Source: Ancylobacter sp. TS-1 (lineage in GTDB: Bacteria > Pseudomonadota > Alphaproteobacteria > Rhizobiales > Xanthobacteraceae). From it: a DNA stretch of 64,000 bases. The DNA lies in assembly GCF_009223885.1 (NCBI RefSeq), contig NZ_CP045144.1, forward strand, positions 496,001 to 560,000. Reading direction: 5' to 3'. A program made the position numbers and the translations under genes. Shown piece after piece: positions 1 through 9,495 of this stretch (position 1 is its first letter; each line of letters opens with the position of its first letter). Below the pieces are notes generated by a model. It was not told where the DNA came from. It saw nothing but the letters and a program-made list of their open reading frames with translations, and ran no database searches.

Positions 1-326
1 CGGCCCATGCGTTCGAGATGGTCGGGCAGCACAATGTCGTCATGCGCCATGAAGCCGATCAGTTCGCCGCGTGCCTGCCGCAGCCCGACATTGCGGTTGG
101 CGTAGCCGAATCCGGGCGCCTTGGGCAGATCGAACCAGCGAATGCGCGGATCGTCGAACGCGGCGACCACCTGCGCGGTGGCGTCGGTGCAGCCATCGCC
201 GACGACAAGCAGTTCGAAGTCGGGTTCGCTCTGTGCCAGCACGGAGCGGATCGCGACTCCGACGACGTCAGCCCGGTTGTGAGTGGGCAGCAGCACCGAG
301 AAGCGCGGCGCCGAGGGGTCCGGCAT
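1..326 (-). CDS. Family 2 glycosyltransferase, N-terminal part (runs off the window start)
   Basis: Reading leftward from the ATG at 326, the frame stays open to the window edge (about 108 residues). It begins with a GT-A fold start: [14 protein letters not shown], then [12 protein letters not shown], the usual nucleotide-binding DG region of GT2 enzymes, and [10 protein letters not shown], where the DD pair is the metal-binding DxD-like motif. Such enzymes transfer a sugar from a nucleotide-sugar to a growing polysaccharide or lipid at the inner membrane. The start lies 3 bases after the stop of the upstream cupin gene (330-905), so the two are almost certainly co-transcribed, which suggests a surface polysaccharide locus to the left. 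Acceptor and sugar cannot be told. Confidence 0.85.
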   Translation of the reverse strand, partial: MPDPSAPRFSVLLPTHNRADVVGVAIRSVLAQSEPDFELLVVGDGCTDATAQVVAAFDDPRIRWFDLPKAPGFGYANRNVGLRQARGELIGFMAHDDIVLPDHLERMG

Positions 327-329
327 GGC

Positions 330-905
330 TCACCCGCCGCGCGCGTGCGGGCCGAACGAGAACGGGATCAGCGGCGTGTCGATCGGCAGGCGGTACTTGT
401 CGGGGCTGCGATGGTCGTAGGCCATGGTGGGGTAGTTCACCACCAGAACGTCGGTGCTGCCGATGTTGTGGTCGGCGTGCCAGACATGCTTCGGCACGTT
501 GACGAGCTGTCGGCGATAGGGCGTCAGCTTCAGCCGGTTCAGCATGCCGCAGGTCGGCGACCACGGGCGGGTGTCGTAGAGCACGAGCTCCATCTCACCC
601 TGGATGAGGGCATAGCGATCCTCATGCATCTGATGAAGATTCCAGCCCTTCACCACGCCGGGTCGAATGGTGAAGAAGTAGGAGTAGAAGAAGGGATCGG
701 GATATTCCGGCCAGCGCAGGTCGAAAAGCTCGCAGAGCGAGCCGCGCTCGTCGACATGGGTCGCGAGATCGCGGATCACGACGCCATCGATGAGCTGCGC
801 GACCGAGGCACCGTCGCTCGCCACCGTCTGCTGGTCGCGCCTGGCCTGCGCGATCAGCTCGGCATGCCGGACGACCCGTTCATCGGCCGCTTCCTCGACG
901 CTCAT
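330..905 (-). CDS. RmlC-like cupin, dTDP-4-dehydrorhamnose 3,5-epimerase-related protein
   Basis: 191 residues from the ATG at 905, which has GGAGAG 8-9 bases upstream. An in-frame ATG at 926 would add 7 residues but has no comparable ribosome site. The body resembles the RmlC/FdtA cupin family: an early GVVIRDLATHVDERGSL strand, then GVVKGWNLHQMHEDRYALIQGEMELVLYD, matching the substrate-binding core in which a His and nearby acidic residues act in epimerisation. RmlC enzymes epimerise the keto-sugar during dTDP-L-rhamnose synthesis. This protein is more divergent and could act on another nucleotide sugar. It is coupled to the glycosyltransferase just downstream, supporting a role in glycan synthesis. 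Confidence 0.75.
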   Translation of the reverse strand: MSVEEAADERVVRHAELIAQARRDQQTVASDGASVAQLIDGVVIRDLATHVDERGSLCELFDLRWPEYPDPFFYSYFFTIRPGVVKGWNLHQMHEDRYALIQGEMELVLYDTRPWSPTCGMLNRLKLTPYRRQLVNVPKHVWHADHNIGSTDVLVVNYPTMAYDHRSPDKYRLPIDTPLIPFSFGPHARGG

Positions 906-1047
906 TTGCCAGCTCTCCGTTGGCATCCCGATTCGCCCGATGAGAAATTGGTGTCACGGTTCCTCGTCGCGCGATAGGCAGCCATGCGCGCGCCGTCTTC
1001 CCGCCATCACGCAATGGCGCTAGAGGAGGGCGCAAAGGAGACCGGAC

Positions 1048-2103
1048 ATGACGGACAGCAAGGCGCGGATCGCGATTCTCGGGGCCTCGGGCTATACGGG
1101 CTCGGAACTCGTGCGACTGTTGCTGCGCCATCCCCGCGTCGAGATCGTCGCGCTGACCGCCGACCGCAAGGCGGGCCAGTCCATGGCCGAGGTGTTCCCG
1201 CAATTCGCGCCCTTCGCGCTGCCCCGGCTCGTCACCATCGAGCAGGTGGAGTGGAGCGGCGTCGACCTCGTCTTCTGCGCGCTGCCGCATGGCACCACGC
1301 AACTCGTCATCAAGAAGGTGTTCGAGACCGCGCCGCATGTGAAGGTGGTCGATCTCTCCGCCGATTTCCGGCTGCGCGACGACGGCGCCTATGAACGCTG
1401 GTACGGCCACCCGCACCAGGCGCTGGAACTGCAGCAGGAAGCCGTCTATGGCCTCGTCGAGCTGTACCGGGACGACATCCGCAAGGCGCGGCTTGTCGCC
1501 AATCCGGGCTGCTACACCACGACCGCCATCCTGCCGGTGGTGCCGCTGATCGAGGCCGGCGCCATCGAGCCCGATTCCATCGTCGTCGATGCCAAGAGCG
1601 GCGTCACCGGCGCGGGCCGCTCCGCCAAGGAGAACCTGCTCTACACCGAGGTGACGGACGGCATGCACGCTTATGGCGTGGGCGGCCACCGCCACATGGC
1701 CGAACTTGACCAGGAATTCTCCCGGGCGGCCGGGCGCAGCATTGTGCCGAGCTTCACGCCGCACCTCGTGCCGATGAGCCGGGGCATCTACGCCACCATC
1801 TACCTGAAGACCGGCGCCGGAATCGGTGCCGAGGGCGTGCACCGGGTGCTGTCGGACTTCTATCGCGGCCAGCCCTTCGTGCATGTGCTCCCGCTCGGCC
1901 AGGTGCCGCAGTCGCGCTTCGTGAAGGGGTCCAACATGACCTTCATCGGCGTGGTGCAGGACCGCGCGCCCGACCGCGTGATCGTGGTCTCGACGATCGA
2001 CAATCTGGTCAAGGGCGCCTCCGGGCAGGCGGTGCAGAACATGAACCTCGTGCTCGGCTACCCGGAGACGACGGGGCTGGAGCAGATCGCTCTGTTCCCG
2101 TGA
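1048..2103 (+). CDS. argC: N-acetyl-gamma-glutamyl-phosphate reductase
   Basis: 351 residues, normal for the long ArgC type. It reduces N-acetylglutamyl phosphate to the semialdehyde with NADPH, the third step of arginine synthesis in the cytoplasm. The N-terminal Rossmann motif is ILGASGYTGSELVRLL. The catalytic cysteine lies in NPGCYTTTAILP, and SGVTGAGRSAKE and the HRHMAE segment follow as expected. The ATG at 1048 has AAAGGAGA 8 bases upstream. It is divergent from the polysaccharide genes and is followed by a palindromic repeat, so it appears to be transcribed alone. Confidence 0.97.
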   Translation: MTDSKARIAILGASGYTGSELVRLLLRHPRVEIVALTADRKAGQSMAEVFPQFAPFALPRLVTIEQVEWSGVDLVFCALPHGTTQLVIKKVFETAPHVKVVDLSADFRLRDDGAYERWYGHPHQALELQQEAVYGLVELYRDDIRKARLVANPGCYTTTAILPVVPLIEAGAIEPDSIVVDAKSGVTGAGRSAKENLLYTEVTDGMHAYGVGGHRHMAELDQEFSRAAGRSIVPSFTPHLVPMSRGIYATIYLKTGAGIGAEGVHRVLSDFYRGQPFVHVLPLGQVPQSRFVKGSNMTFIGVVQDRAPDRVIVVSTIDNLVKGASGQAVQNMNLVLGYPETTGLEQIALFP

Positions 2104-2121
2104 GGGGCATGTGCATCCCGT

Positions 2122-2225
2122 CGTCATCCCGGCCGAAGGCGAAGCCGCAGAGCCGGGATCGCTCTTCCGGGACCGCTCTCTAATGCGCGCGATCCCGGAT
2201 CGGCCCCTGGTCGTTCGGGATGACG
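2122..2225. repeat. Intergenic palindromic repeat, family A, copy 1
   Basis: The element starts CGTCATCCCGG and ends in the reverse complement GGGATGACG. Inside is a second inverted pair, CCGGGATCGC and GCGATCCCGG. It can fold into a long branched hairpin and sits between the convergent 3' ends of argC and phaC. A second copy with the same outer and inner arms is at 9207-9305. It resembles REP-type intergenic repeats of alphaproteobacteria and may act in mRNA stability or as a bidirectional terminator. Confidence 0.8.
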
Positions 2226-2269
2226 GCACAGACCCAAGGCGCCGCTTCCCCGGGTTTGGCCCGGGGGCG

Positions 2270-4780
2270 CTAGGACTTCACCTTCACATAGCTGCCCGGC
2301 GCGTCCTCGATGGCGGGGAAGGGGCCCTCGCCCGGGATGCGGGCGGGCACCCGCCGTCCGTCCTGTTCCTCGATCCAGGAAAGCCAGTCCGGCCACCATG
2401 AGCCGGGATGCATCTGCGCCTTGGCGATCCAGTTCTCGATCTTCCCTTTCGGCGTGCCGCCGGTCCAGTACTGGTACTTGCCGCGCGCGGGCGGGTTGAT
2501 GACGCCGGCGATATGGCCCGAGCCGGCGAGCACGAAGCGTCCCGGATTGCCCAGCAGCTGCACGCCGAGGAACACGGAAGCGGCCGGAGCGATGTGGTCC
2601 TCGCGGGTCGCCACGGAGTAGATCGGCAGGTTGATACGCTTGAGGTCGAGCAGCTTGCCGGCGAGTAGAAGGCTGCCCTGCGCCAGCTTGTTGTCGAGGT
2701 AGCAATTGCGCAGATAGAAGGAGTGGTTGGCCGCCGGCAGCCGGGTGGAATCCGAGTTCCAGTACAGGATGTCGAACGGGAACGGCGCCTGCCCCTTCAG
2801 GTAGTTGTTCACGACATAGGGCCAGATCAGGTCGTTGGCGCGCAGCATGTTGAAGGCGTTCGCCATCTTGCGCCCCTCCATGAAGCCGGATTCCAGCATC
2901 TTGCGTTCGAGATTGGCGACCTGCTCCTCGTCGATGAAAACCTTCAGGTCGCCCGCATGGGTGAAGTCGACCTGGGTGGTGAGGAAAGTCGTGCTGGCGA
3001 CGCCGGCATCCTTGCCGGAGGCCGCCAGCCAGGCCAGCGTCATCGCCAGCATGGTGCCGCCGACGCAATAGCCCACGGCGTGCAGGTCATTCGTGCCGGC
3101 CGCCTTCTTGGCGACGTCGAAGGCGGTCAGGACGCCGGACTTCATGTAGTCCTCGAAGCCCTTGCGGGCGAGCTCGGGACCCGGGTTGACCCAGGAGACG
3201 ACGAACACTGTCAGCCCGTTGGCCACCGCCCAGCGGATGAAGGATTTTTCGGCGGTGAGGTCGAGCACGTAGAACTTGTTGATCCAGGGCGGGACGATCA
3301 CCACCGGGGTCGCCAGCACCGTCTCGGTTTGCGGCGCGTACTGGATGAGCTGCATCAGCTCGTTCTGGAAGATCACCTTGCCCGGGGTGACGGCGAGGTT
3401 CTCGCCGACCTGGAACTTGGAATCGTCGGTCTGGCGGATCTTCAGGTCGCCGCCGCCGGCCTCGATGTCCTCGGCCAGCATCTTCATGCCGCGCACCAGA
3501 TTGTCGCCATTGGTGGCGAGCGTGGTGCGCAGCAGTTCGGGATTGGTCAGCACGAAGTTGGAGGGCGAGATCGCACTGGCGATCTGGCGCACATAGAACT
3601 CCGCCTTGTGCTTGGTGTGGGAGTCGATCTCGGCTTCCTCGACCATCTTCTCCGCCCAGTTGGAGGCGAGCAGATAGGCCTGCTTGATGGCGTCGAAGAA
3701 GGGGTTGCTGTTCCATTCCGGGTCGGAAAAGCGCCCGTCGCGCGGTGTCGGCTCGACCACCGGACGGGTCTTCTTGCCGCTGGCCTTCTTGAGCGCGGAC
3801 GACCACAGCTCCAGATAGCCGCCGATCAGCCGGGACTGCGCCTCCACCGTGCGCTGGGGATCGGCCAGCCAGTACTCGGCGACATTGCCGATGGTCTTGG
3901 CGACGTCGGCGAGGTCCTCGGCCACGTCGTCTTTGATGCGTCCGTCCTCGCGCGGGCGCAGATAGGCGGCCATGGCGCGGCCGCCTTCCTCCATCATGCG
4001 CGCCAGATTGGCGGCGAAGACCTCGATGTCGATCGGCGCGACAGCGGCGCGGGCGGCGTCCGCCGCCGCGCTCGCCGATTCGGCGGCCGGAGGCGCGGGC
4101 TTGGCGGGAGCGGCCGGTTTCGCAGGCGCCGCCAGCTTTGCAGGGGCCGCCGTCTTTGCGGCTGCGGCCGGCTTGGCCGATGCCACGGGCTTCGCCGGCG
4201 CCGCCGGCTCGACCGGCTGTTGTGCCGGCGGGGCGGTTCTGACGGTGAACCGCGCCTTGATGGCGGCGCGGCGGGCTGGTGAGATCCCGGGCCGGGCGGC
4301 GGGGGCCTTGACCCCGGCCATCTTTGCCTCGGGAGCCTTCGCTTCGGATGCCTGCGCTTGCGGTGACTTTGCCTCGGCCTTCGGTGCCGGGCGCGAATCG
4401 GTGATCACCTTCGCCGCCTTCGCCTTCGCCGGTGGGTGTGCGGGGGTAGGCGGCGCGGCGACAGCGGCAACCTTAACGGAAGCGACGGCGACCGGCGACT
4501 TGCGCGTGGTTTTCGGCGCCGGAGCGGGAGCCGGCTTACCGACCGCCTTGGCGTCCTTGCGGGCTTTCGGTGCCGCCGGTGCCTCGGTAATGGCAGCGGC
4601 GCCGGAAGCCTTGGCGGCGCTGGCGGGTCTCGCCGGCGCGCTGGCGCGCTTGGGCGCTGCGCCGGCGCGCGCGGGAGCTTCGGCGGCCGGCTCCGTGGTG
4701 GAGGGCGTGGTCGTCTTCCGGCTGATTCGTCGGTTGCTCAACGCTTGTCCCCGCGCGCAGCTACGTTCATAGGTGGCCAT
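2270..4780 (-). CDS. phaC: Class I poly(3-hydroxyalkanoate) synthase with a ~246-residue low-complexity N-terminal extension
   Basis: 836 residues against about 560-600 for usual class I synthases. It polymerises hydroxyacyl-CoA into storage polyester at the granule surface. The catalytic part starts around residue 246 ([18 protein letters not shown]) and carries the lipase-like box GYCVGG with nucleophile C572. D728 (REDHIAP) and H756 (GSGHIAG) complete the triad, with spacings close to those of the Ralstonia enzyme. Residues ~20-245 are Ala-, Pro- and Lys-rich, ending in AKPA-type tandem repeats (about 195-232). The ATG at 4780 gives the longest frame and no clear Shine-Dalgarno is visible, so a later start inside the extension cannot be excluded. 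The gene is divergent from the lipoprotein at 4834. Confidence 0.95.
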   Translation of the reverse strand: MATYERSCARGQALSNRRISRKTTTPSTTEPAAEAPARAGAAPKRASAPARPASAAKASGAAAITEAPAAPKARKDAKAVGKPAPAPAPKTTRKSPVAVASVKVAAVAAPPTPAHPPAKAKAAKVITDSRPAPKAEAKSPQAQASEAKAPEAKMAGVKAPAARPGISPARRAAIKARFTVRTAPPAQQPVEPAAPAKPVASAKPAAAAKTAAPAKLAAPAKPAAPAKPAPPAAESASAAADAARAAVAPIDIEVFAANLARMMEEGGRAMAAYLRPREDGRIKDDVAEDLADVAKTIGNVAEYWLADPQRTVEAQSRLIGGYLELWSSALKKASGKKTRPVVEPTPRDGRFSDPEWNSNPFFDAIKQAYLLASNWAEKMVEEAEIDSHTKHKAEFYVRQIASAISPSNFVLTNPELLRTTLATNGDNLVRGMKMLAEDIEAGGGDLKIRQTDDSKFQVGENLAVTPGKVIFQNELMQLIQYAPQTETVLATPVVIVPPWINKFYVLDLTAEKSFIRWAVANGLTVFVVSWVNPGPELARKGFEDYMKSGVLTAFDVAKKAAGTNDLHAVGYCVGGTMLAMTLAWLAASGKDAGVASTTFLTTQVDFTHAGDLKVFIDEEQVANLERKMLESGFMEGRKMANAFNMLRANDLIWPYVVNNYLKGQAPFPFDILYWNSDSTRLPAANHSFYLRNCYLDNKLAQGSLLLAGKLLDLKRINLPIYSVATREDHIAPAASVFLGVQLLGNPGRFVLAGSGHIAGVINPPARGKYQYWTGGTPKGKIENWIAKAQMHPGSWWPDWLSWIEEQDGRRVPARIPGEGPFPAIEDAPGSYVKVKS

Positions 4781-4833
4781 AATAGACGCCCCGTCCGGTG
4801 CTAGCGAGTGCGTAACAGGCCGGAGGAAGGACG

Positions 4834-5421
4834 TTGCCGGGAGGTTCGGTGAGAGTACGGGTGGGCCAGAAGCGGCGAGGCGGTCGGCGGGGAGCGGTTG
4901 CGCTCCTTCTTGCCGGGCTGCTGCTCGCGGGCTGCGCCGCGTCGGGCGGGCCGTCCGGCATCATCACCGGCGAGGCGCTCGAGCCCCCGGCAGTGCCCGA
5001 AGCCGAGGCCGAGGTAGCCACACCCGCAACCGGCGTCACCACGGGCGTTCCGAGCTACTCCGCCGGCAGCACCACCGTGGACGTGGCGCCGATCCAGGCT
5101 GGGCGACTGCGCCCCGCCCCGTCGACGGCCGCCGTGCCGGTTTCCGAGCCTGTCGCCGCAGCGACGCCCGCATCCGTGCCGCCGGCCGCTCCCGCCGCGT
5201 CGCCGGGCTACCGGGATTCCTCCACCTCGCGCGCGGCGCCGGCGCCGAAGGGGCGCGAGAAAGAGGCGGAGAAGCCCTTCCCGCATTTCGGCACGCCCGT
5301 CCAGATCGGCGACCGTCCGGTGCTCACCACCGACGAGGCGACCCAGCTTCAGCAGAATCTGGAGAAGCTCGCCCGCGAGCGCGAGGCCAAGGCGGTGCGC
5401 GAGCTGGAGCAGGACCAGTAG
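4834..5421 (+). CDS. Proline/alanine-rich lipoprotein of unknown function
   Basis: A 195-residue frame starting at TTG 4834, which has GGAGG 7 bases upstream. A GTG at 4849 with GGGAGG 4 bases upstream is an alternative. An Arg-rich n-region and a hydrophobic stretch lead to the lipobox LLAGCAAS, so the mature protein should be lipidated at that cysteine and sit in the inner or outer membrane. The middle is low-complexity and rich in Ala, Pro, Thr and Val, suggesting a disordered periplasmic tether. The last 40 residues ([20 protein letters not shown]) look like an amphipathic coiled coil. No family is recognised. It is divergent from phaC and separate from alaC. Confidence 0.7.
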   Translation: MPGGSVRVRVGQKRRGGRRGAVALLLAGLLLAGCAASGGPSGIITGEALEPPAVPEAEAEVATPATGVTTGVPSYSAGSTTVDVAPIQAGRLRPAPSTAAVPVSEPVAAATPASVPPAAPAASPGYRDSSTSRAAPAPKGREKEAEKPFPHFGTPVQIGDRPVLTTDEATQLQQNLEKLAREREAKAVRELEQDQ

Positions 5422-5591
5422 CGAGATCGGTAGCGGGGCGGCTCTCGCCCGGCTTTGTCCTGCGCCGGCTCCGATACCATTCTTCTGCCCCTTTGGTCTG
5501 ACATCGGTCGATGTGCGGGCGCTCGAACGGTGATATGAAGCGCCCATGATGCCGACCCCGCGAGAGAGGGGCGGCCTGGAGCTTGAGACCC

Positions 5592-6809
5592 ATGACCGAC
5601 TTCCATCGTATCCGCCGGCTGCCTCCCTATGTCTTCGAGCAGGTGAACCGCGTGAAGGCTACCGCCCGCAACGGCGGTGCCGACATCGTGGACCTCGGCA
5701 TGGGCAACCCGGATCTCGATGCCCCGGCCCATGTGGTGGATAAGCTCAAGGAGACCATCGGCCGGCCGCGCACCGACCGCTATTCGGCTTCCAAGGGCAT
5801 TCCCGGCCTGCGCCGCGCGCAGGCGGCCTATTACGAGCGTCGTTTCGGGGTGAAGCTGAACCCGGACACCCAGGTCGTGGCCACGCTCGGCTCCAAGGAA
5901 GGCTTCGCCAACATGGCGCAGGCGATCACCGCCCCCGGCGACGTGATCCTTGTGCCCAATCCCAGCTACCCGATCCACGCCTTCGGCTTCCTGATGGCGG
6001 GGGCGGCGATCCGCTCGGTGCCCTGCGAGCCGGGGCCAGAGTTTTTCCACGCGCTGGAGCGCGCGGTGGCGCACTCGATTCCCTCGCCGCTGGCGCTGGT
6101 TCTCTGCTACCCGTCCAACCCCACCGCGCAGGTGGCAGACCTCGATTTCTACCGCGACGTCGTCGCCTTCGCGAAGAAGCACGACCTGATCGTGCTGTCC
6201 GACCTCGCCTATTCCGAAGTCTATTTCGACGACAACCCGCCGCCCTCGGTGCTGCAGGTGCCCGGCGCGATGGATGTGACGGTGGAATTCACCTCCATGT
6301 CGAAGACCTTCTCCATGGCGGGCTGGCGCATGGGTTTCGCGGTCGGTAATGACCGGCTGATCGCGGCGCTGGCGCGGGTGAAGTCCTATCTCGACTACGG
6401 CGCGTATACCCCGATTCAGGTCGCCGCGACCGCCGCGCTGAACGGCCCGCAGGACTGCATCGCCGAGATGCGCAGCGTCTATCGGAAGCGCCGCGACGCG
6501 CTGGTCGACAGTTTCGGCAAGGCCGGCTGGGACATTCCGGTGCCGACCGCCTCCATGTTCGCCTGGGCGCCCATCCCGGAGAAGTTCCGTCATCTGCGCA
6601 GCCTCGAATTCTCCAAGCTGCTGATCGAGAAGGCGGACGTGGCGGTGGCGCCGGGCGTCGGCTTCGGCGAGCACGGCGACGAATATGTGCGCATCGCCCT
6701 TGTGGAGAATGAGCAGCGGATCCGCCAGGCGGCACGCAATATCCGCCGCTTCCTTGAAACGGGCGCGGAAACATTGCACAACGTCGTCCCTCTCGCCGCG
6801 GCGCGCTGA
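5592..6809 (+). CDS. alaC: AlaC-type alanine/valine-pyruvate class I aminotransferase
   Basis: 405 residues from the ATG at 5592; a TTG three codons earlier is possible but less likely. It is a fold-type I PLP aminotransferase close to E. coli AlaC: RIRRLPPYVFEQVN at the start, LGMGNPDLDAPAHVV, YPSNPTAQ, and the PLP lysine in SMSKTFSMAGWRMGF, with IALVENEQRIRQA near the C-terminus. E. coli AlaC makes alanine from pyruvate and glutamate. Homologues are often labelled LL-diaminopimelate aminotransferase, which is less well supported here. It lies 57 bases before hom and probably shares its transcript. Confidence 0.88.
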   Translation: MTDFHRIRRLPPYVFEQVNRVKATARNGGADIVDLGMGNPDLDAPAHVVDKLKETIGRPRTDRYSASKGIPGLRRAQAAYYERRFGVKLNPDTQVVATLGSKEGFANMAQAITAPGDVILVPNPSYPIHAFGFLMAGAAIRSVPCEPGPEFFHALERAVAHSIPSPLALVLCYPSNPTAQVADLDFYRDVVAFAKKHDLIVLSDLAYSEVYFDDNPPPSVLQVPGAMDVTVEFTSMSKTFSMAGWRMGFAVGNDRLIAALARVKSYLDYGAYTPIQVAATAALNGPQDCIAEMRSVYRKRRDALVDSFGKAGWDIPVPTASMFAWAPIPEKFRHLRSLEFSKLLIEKADVAVAPGVGFGEHGDEYVRIALVENEQRIRQAARNIRRFLETGAETLHNVVPLAAAR

Positions 6810-6866
6810 CGCCCGCTCCTCGGGGCGGCGCCGCATCCTGGTCTTCTGTTGAGTTCGGACACATTG

Positions 6867-8186
6867 ATGGCGCCGCCGCTTAAAATTGGCATCGCCGGCC
6901 TCGGTACGGTCGGCGCGGGCGTGGTGCGCATGCTGGCCCGCCGTGGCGATGAGATCGCGGCACGTATCGGCCGGCCGGTCGAGGTGGTGGCGGTGAGCGC
7001 GCGCGATCGCAACCGCAACCGGGACTGCGACCTTGCCGGCGTGCGCTGGTACACTGACGCGGTCGAACTGGCGCGCGATCCTGACATCGACGTCTTCGTC
7101 GAGCTGATCGGCGGGCCGGACGGCATCGCCAAGGCGGCCGTGGAGGCCGCCATCGCGGCCGGCCATGACGTCGTCACCGCCAACAAGGCGCTGCTGGCCC
7201 ATCATGGCGTCGCGCTCGCCCGCGCAGCGGAGGTGAAGGGCGTCGGCATCCATTTCGAGGCGGCTGTCGCGGGCGGCATTCCGGTTATCAAGACGCTGCG
7301 CGAGGCACTGCTCGGCAATGAGCTGAACCGCGTCTCCGGCATCCTGAACGGCACCTGCAACTACATCCTCACCCGGATGCAGGAGGAGGGGCTCTCCTTC
7401 GACATCTGTCTCGATCAGGCCCAGCAGCTCGGCTATGCCGAGGCCGACCCGACCTTCGACGTCGACGGCTTCGACACCGCGCACAAGCTGGCGCTGCTCG
7501 CCTCGCTCGCCTTCGGCGTGCAGCCGGACCCCGAGGCGATCCATATCGAGGGCATCCGCTCCATCACGCTCGCCGACATCGAGGCGGCGGACGAGCTTGG
7601 CTACCGCATCAAGCTGCTTGGCGTTGCCGCCCGCACCGGCGGCGCGGTCGAACTGCGGGTGCATCCGACCATGGTGCCTAAACATTGGCCAATCGCGCAG
7701 GTCTCCGGCGTCACCAATGCGGTGGCGATCGACGGCGACGCGGTGGCGCTGACGCTGGTCGGCCCGGGTGCCGGCGGCGACGCGACCGCCTCGGCGGTGG
7801 TCGCGGATCTGTGCGATATCGCGGCCGGGCGCGGCGGCGTGCCCTTCGGCCGCCGGGCCGAAACTCTCCGCGCGGCGGAGAAGGCCGCAATCCAGCGTCA
7901 TGAAGGTGGGTATTATATCCGCCTGGCGGCGCTCGACCGGCCTGGAACGGCGGCAGCCATTGCCCGCCATATGGCCGAGCAGAACATTTCGCTCGAGTCC
8001 ATAATGCAGCACCGACGCGGTCGTCCCCATGGCGGGGAGCGCGCGGAGAGCGCGGAGGATCCGGCACCGGTGGTGCTGATCACCTACGCCACCACTGAGG
8101 ACGCGGTGCGCCGCGCGATCGCCGCCATCGATCTCGATGGCGTGATCGCGTCGCCGCCGCAGGTGATACGGATCGAGAAGGACTGA
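6867..8186 (+). CDS. hom: Homoserine dehydrogenase with C-terminal ACT domain
   Basis: 439 residues from the ATG at 6867 (MAPPLKIGIAGLGTVG); an upstream TTG at 6849 would add six residues. It reduces aspartate semialdehyde to homoserine for threonine and methionine synthesis. The Rossmann motif GIAGLGTVGAGVV opens the protein. The catalytic region contains VTANKALLAHHG, GIPVIKTLRE, NRVSGILNGTCNYILT and GYAEADPTFDVDGFD. A C-terminal ACT segment (YYIRLAALDRPGTAAAIA) suggests feedback control by threonine, as in related enzymes. glpX follows after 11 bases. Confidence 0.96.
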   Translation: MAPPLKIGIAGLGTVGAGVVRMLARRGDEIAARIGRPVEVVAVSARDRNRNRDCDLAGVRWYTDAVELARDPDIDVFVELIGGPDGIAKAAVEAAIAAGHDVVTANKALLAHHGVALARAAEVKGVGIHFEAAVAGGIPVIKTLREALLGNELNRVSGILNGTCNYILTRMQEEGLSFDICLDQAQQLGYAEADPTFDVDGFDTAHKLALLASLAFGVQPDPEAIHIEGIRSITLADIEAADELGYRIKLLGVAARTGGAVELRVHPTMVPKHWPIAQVSGVTNAVAIDGDAVALTLVGPGAGGDATASAVVADLCDIAAGRGGVPFGRRAETLRAAEKAAIQRHEGGYYIRLAALDRPGTAAAIARHMAEQNISLESIMQHRRGRPHGGERAESAEDPAPVVLITYATTEDAVRRAIAAIDLDGVIASPPQVIRIEKD

Positions 8187-8197
8187 GGGCTGGGACG

Positions 8198-9196
8198 ATG
8201 GCGGAAGAGATTACGGTCAAGGCGGGCCAGGCGCTCGAGCGCATCCTGACGCTGGAACTGGTGCGCGTCACCGAGCGCGCGGCGGTGGCCTCGGCGAGCC
8301 TGCGCGGGCGCGGCGACGAGAAGGCCGCCGACAAGGCGGCGGTGGACGCCATGCGCCGCGAGCTGAACCGCCTGCCGATCGCCGGCCGCATCGTCATCGG
8401 CGAGGGCGAGCGCGACGAGGCGCCGATGCTGTTCATCGGCGAGGAAGTCGGCACCGGCAAGGGCCCCGCCGTCGACATCGCCGTCGACCCGCTGGAGGGC
8501 ACCACCCTCTGCGCCAAGGACATGCCGGGCTCCATCGCGGTGATGGCCATGGCCGAGGGCGGCACGCTGCTCTACGCGCCGGACGTCTACATGGAGAAGA
8601 TCGCCATCGGCCCGGGCTATCCCAAGGGCACGATCGATATCGACGCCTCGCCCGAGGACAACATCCACTCGCTGGCCAAGGCCAAGGGCGTGAAGCCCTC
8701 GGAGATCGCGGCGCTGATCCTCGACCGGCCGCGCCATGCCGCCATCATTGAGGCGGTGCGCCGGACCGGCGCGGCGGTGCAGCTGATCACCGACGGCGAC
8801 GTCGCCGGCGTGATCCACACCACCAATCCTGACGAGACCGGGGTCGACATCTATCTCGGCACCGGCGGCGCCCCCGAGGGCGTTCTCGCGGCGGCGGCCC
8901 TGCGCTGCATCGGCGGCGAGATGTACACCCGCCTGATCCTCGACACCGAGGAGAAGCGCGAGCGCGCCAAGAAGATGGGCATTTCCGATCCGAAGAAGAT
9001 CTACACCATCACCGACATGGTGCGCGGCGACTGCCTGATCGCGGCGACGGGCGTGACTACCGGCAATCTGCTCAAGGGCGTGAAGTATGACAAGGGCGTG
9101 GTGAAGACCCACACCGTTGTCATGCGCTCCGCCACCGGCACGGTGCGCTGGATCGAGGCCGAGCACCGCGACCTCTCCAAGTTCCATCTGGGCTGA
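8198..9196 (+). CDS. glpX: Class II fructose-1,6-bisphosphatase
   Basis: 332 residues, normal for the GlpX family. It removes the 1-phosphate from fructose-1,6-bisphosphate in gluconeogenesis, and in autotrophs in the Calvin cycle. Metal-site motifs are visible: IVIGEGERDEAPML, VDIAVDPLEGTTLCA and the later GTGGAPEGVLAAAAL loop. The ATG at 8198 lies 11 bases after hom. The hom-glpX pairing is common in alphaproteobacteria, where recJ often comes next. Here recJ is 4.2 kb away. A palindromic repeat follows the stop codon. Confidence 0.96.
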   Translation: MAEEITVKAGQALERILTLELVRVTERAAVASASLRGRGDEKAADKAAVDAMRRELNRLPIAGRIVIGEGERDEAPMLFIGEEVGTGKGPAVDIAVDPLEGTTLCAKDMPGSIAVMAMAEGGTLLYAPDVYMEKIAIGPGYPKGTIDIDASPEDNIHSLAKAKGVKPSEIAALILDRPRHAAIIEAVRRTGAAVQLITDGDVAGVIHTTNPDETGVDIYLGTGGAPEGVLAAAALRCIGGEMYTRLILDTEEKRERAKKMGISDPKKIYTITDMVRGDCLIAATGVTTGNLLKGVKYDKGVVKTHTVVMRSATGTVRWIEAEHRDLSKFHLG

Positions 9197-9206
9197 GGCT
9201 CCCCGT

Positions 9207-9305
9207 CGTCATCCCGGACGGCCGAAGGCTGATCCGGGATCGCAGGGAGATTATCCTGCGAGCGATCCCGGCCCGGCCCTGCGCTTCGCTTCGGCCGGGA
9301 TGACG
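9207..9305. repeat. Intergenic palindromic repeat, family A, copy 2
   Basis: It has the same architecture as 2122-2225: outer arms CGTCATCCCGG and CCGGGATGACG, and inner arms ATCCGGGATCGC and GCGATCCCGG, around a small hairpin CGCAGG...CCTGCG. It begins about 10 bases after glpX ends, so it may form the 3' end of the alaC-hom-glpX transcript. Confidence 0.8.
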
Positions 9306-9392
9306 AGCACTGTCCTACGGCGCGCGCGGCGCGCCGTTTTCATTTCGCAGGCTATCGGGCGTGCGGGGAGGGGCTCGGCTTCAGCCCGGGCT

Positions 9393-9420
9393 TTGGCTGG
9401 CGGCCGGTGTGCTGTATACC
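9393..9420 (+). promoter_or_regulatory. Candidate sigma-70 promoter for the 113-residue protein
   Basis: TTGGCT at 9393-9398 and TATACC at 9415-9420 are separated by 16 bases and lie 76 bases before the ATG at 9496. This fits the relaxed alphaproteobacterial housekeeping promoter. Only the sequence match supports it. Confidence 0.4.
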
Positions 9421-9495
9421 AGAGTGGCGACGGGACGCGGGCCCTCGGGCTCGCCTCGCGCCAGAACGCCAAACCGATTGCCAAGGGAACGACCC

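Noticed and set aside
2723..4282. 519-codon open frame opposite phaC, and similar long frames opposite tamB, tamA, recJ, ureC and hom
   Set aside because: They are antisense frames created by high third-position GC. They lack domains, ribosome sites and sensible composition, while the opposite strand holds a recognised protein.
3972..4772. Second real gene overlapping the PhaC extension on the plus strand
   Set aside because: The frame is the complement of the Ala/Pro repeats and reads as Ala/Gly-rich filler without a signal or motif.
6849..6866. Upstream TTG start for hom
   Set aside because: The conserved N-terminus starts at MAPPLKIGIAGLG, and ATG at 6867 is sufficient.
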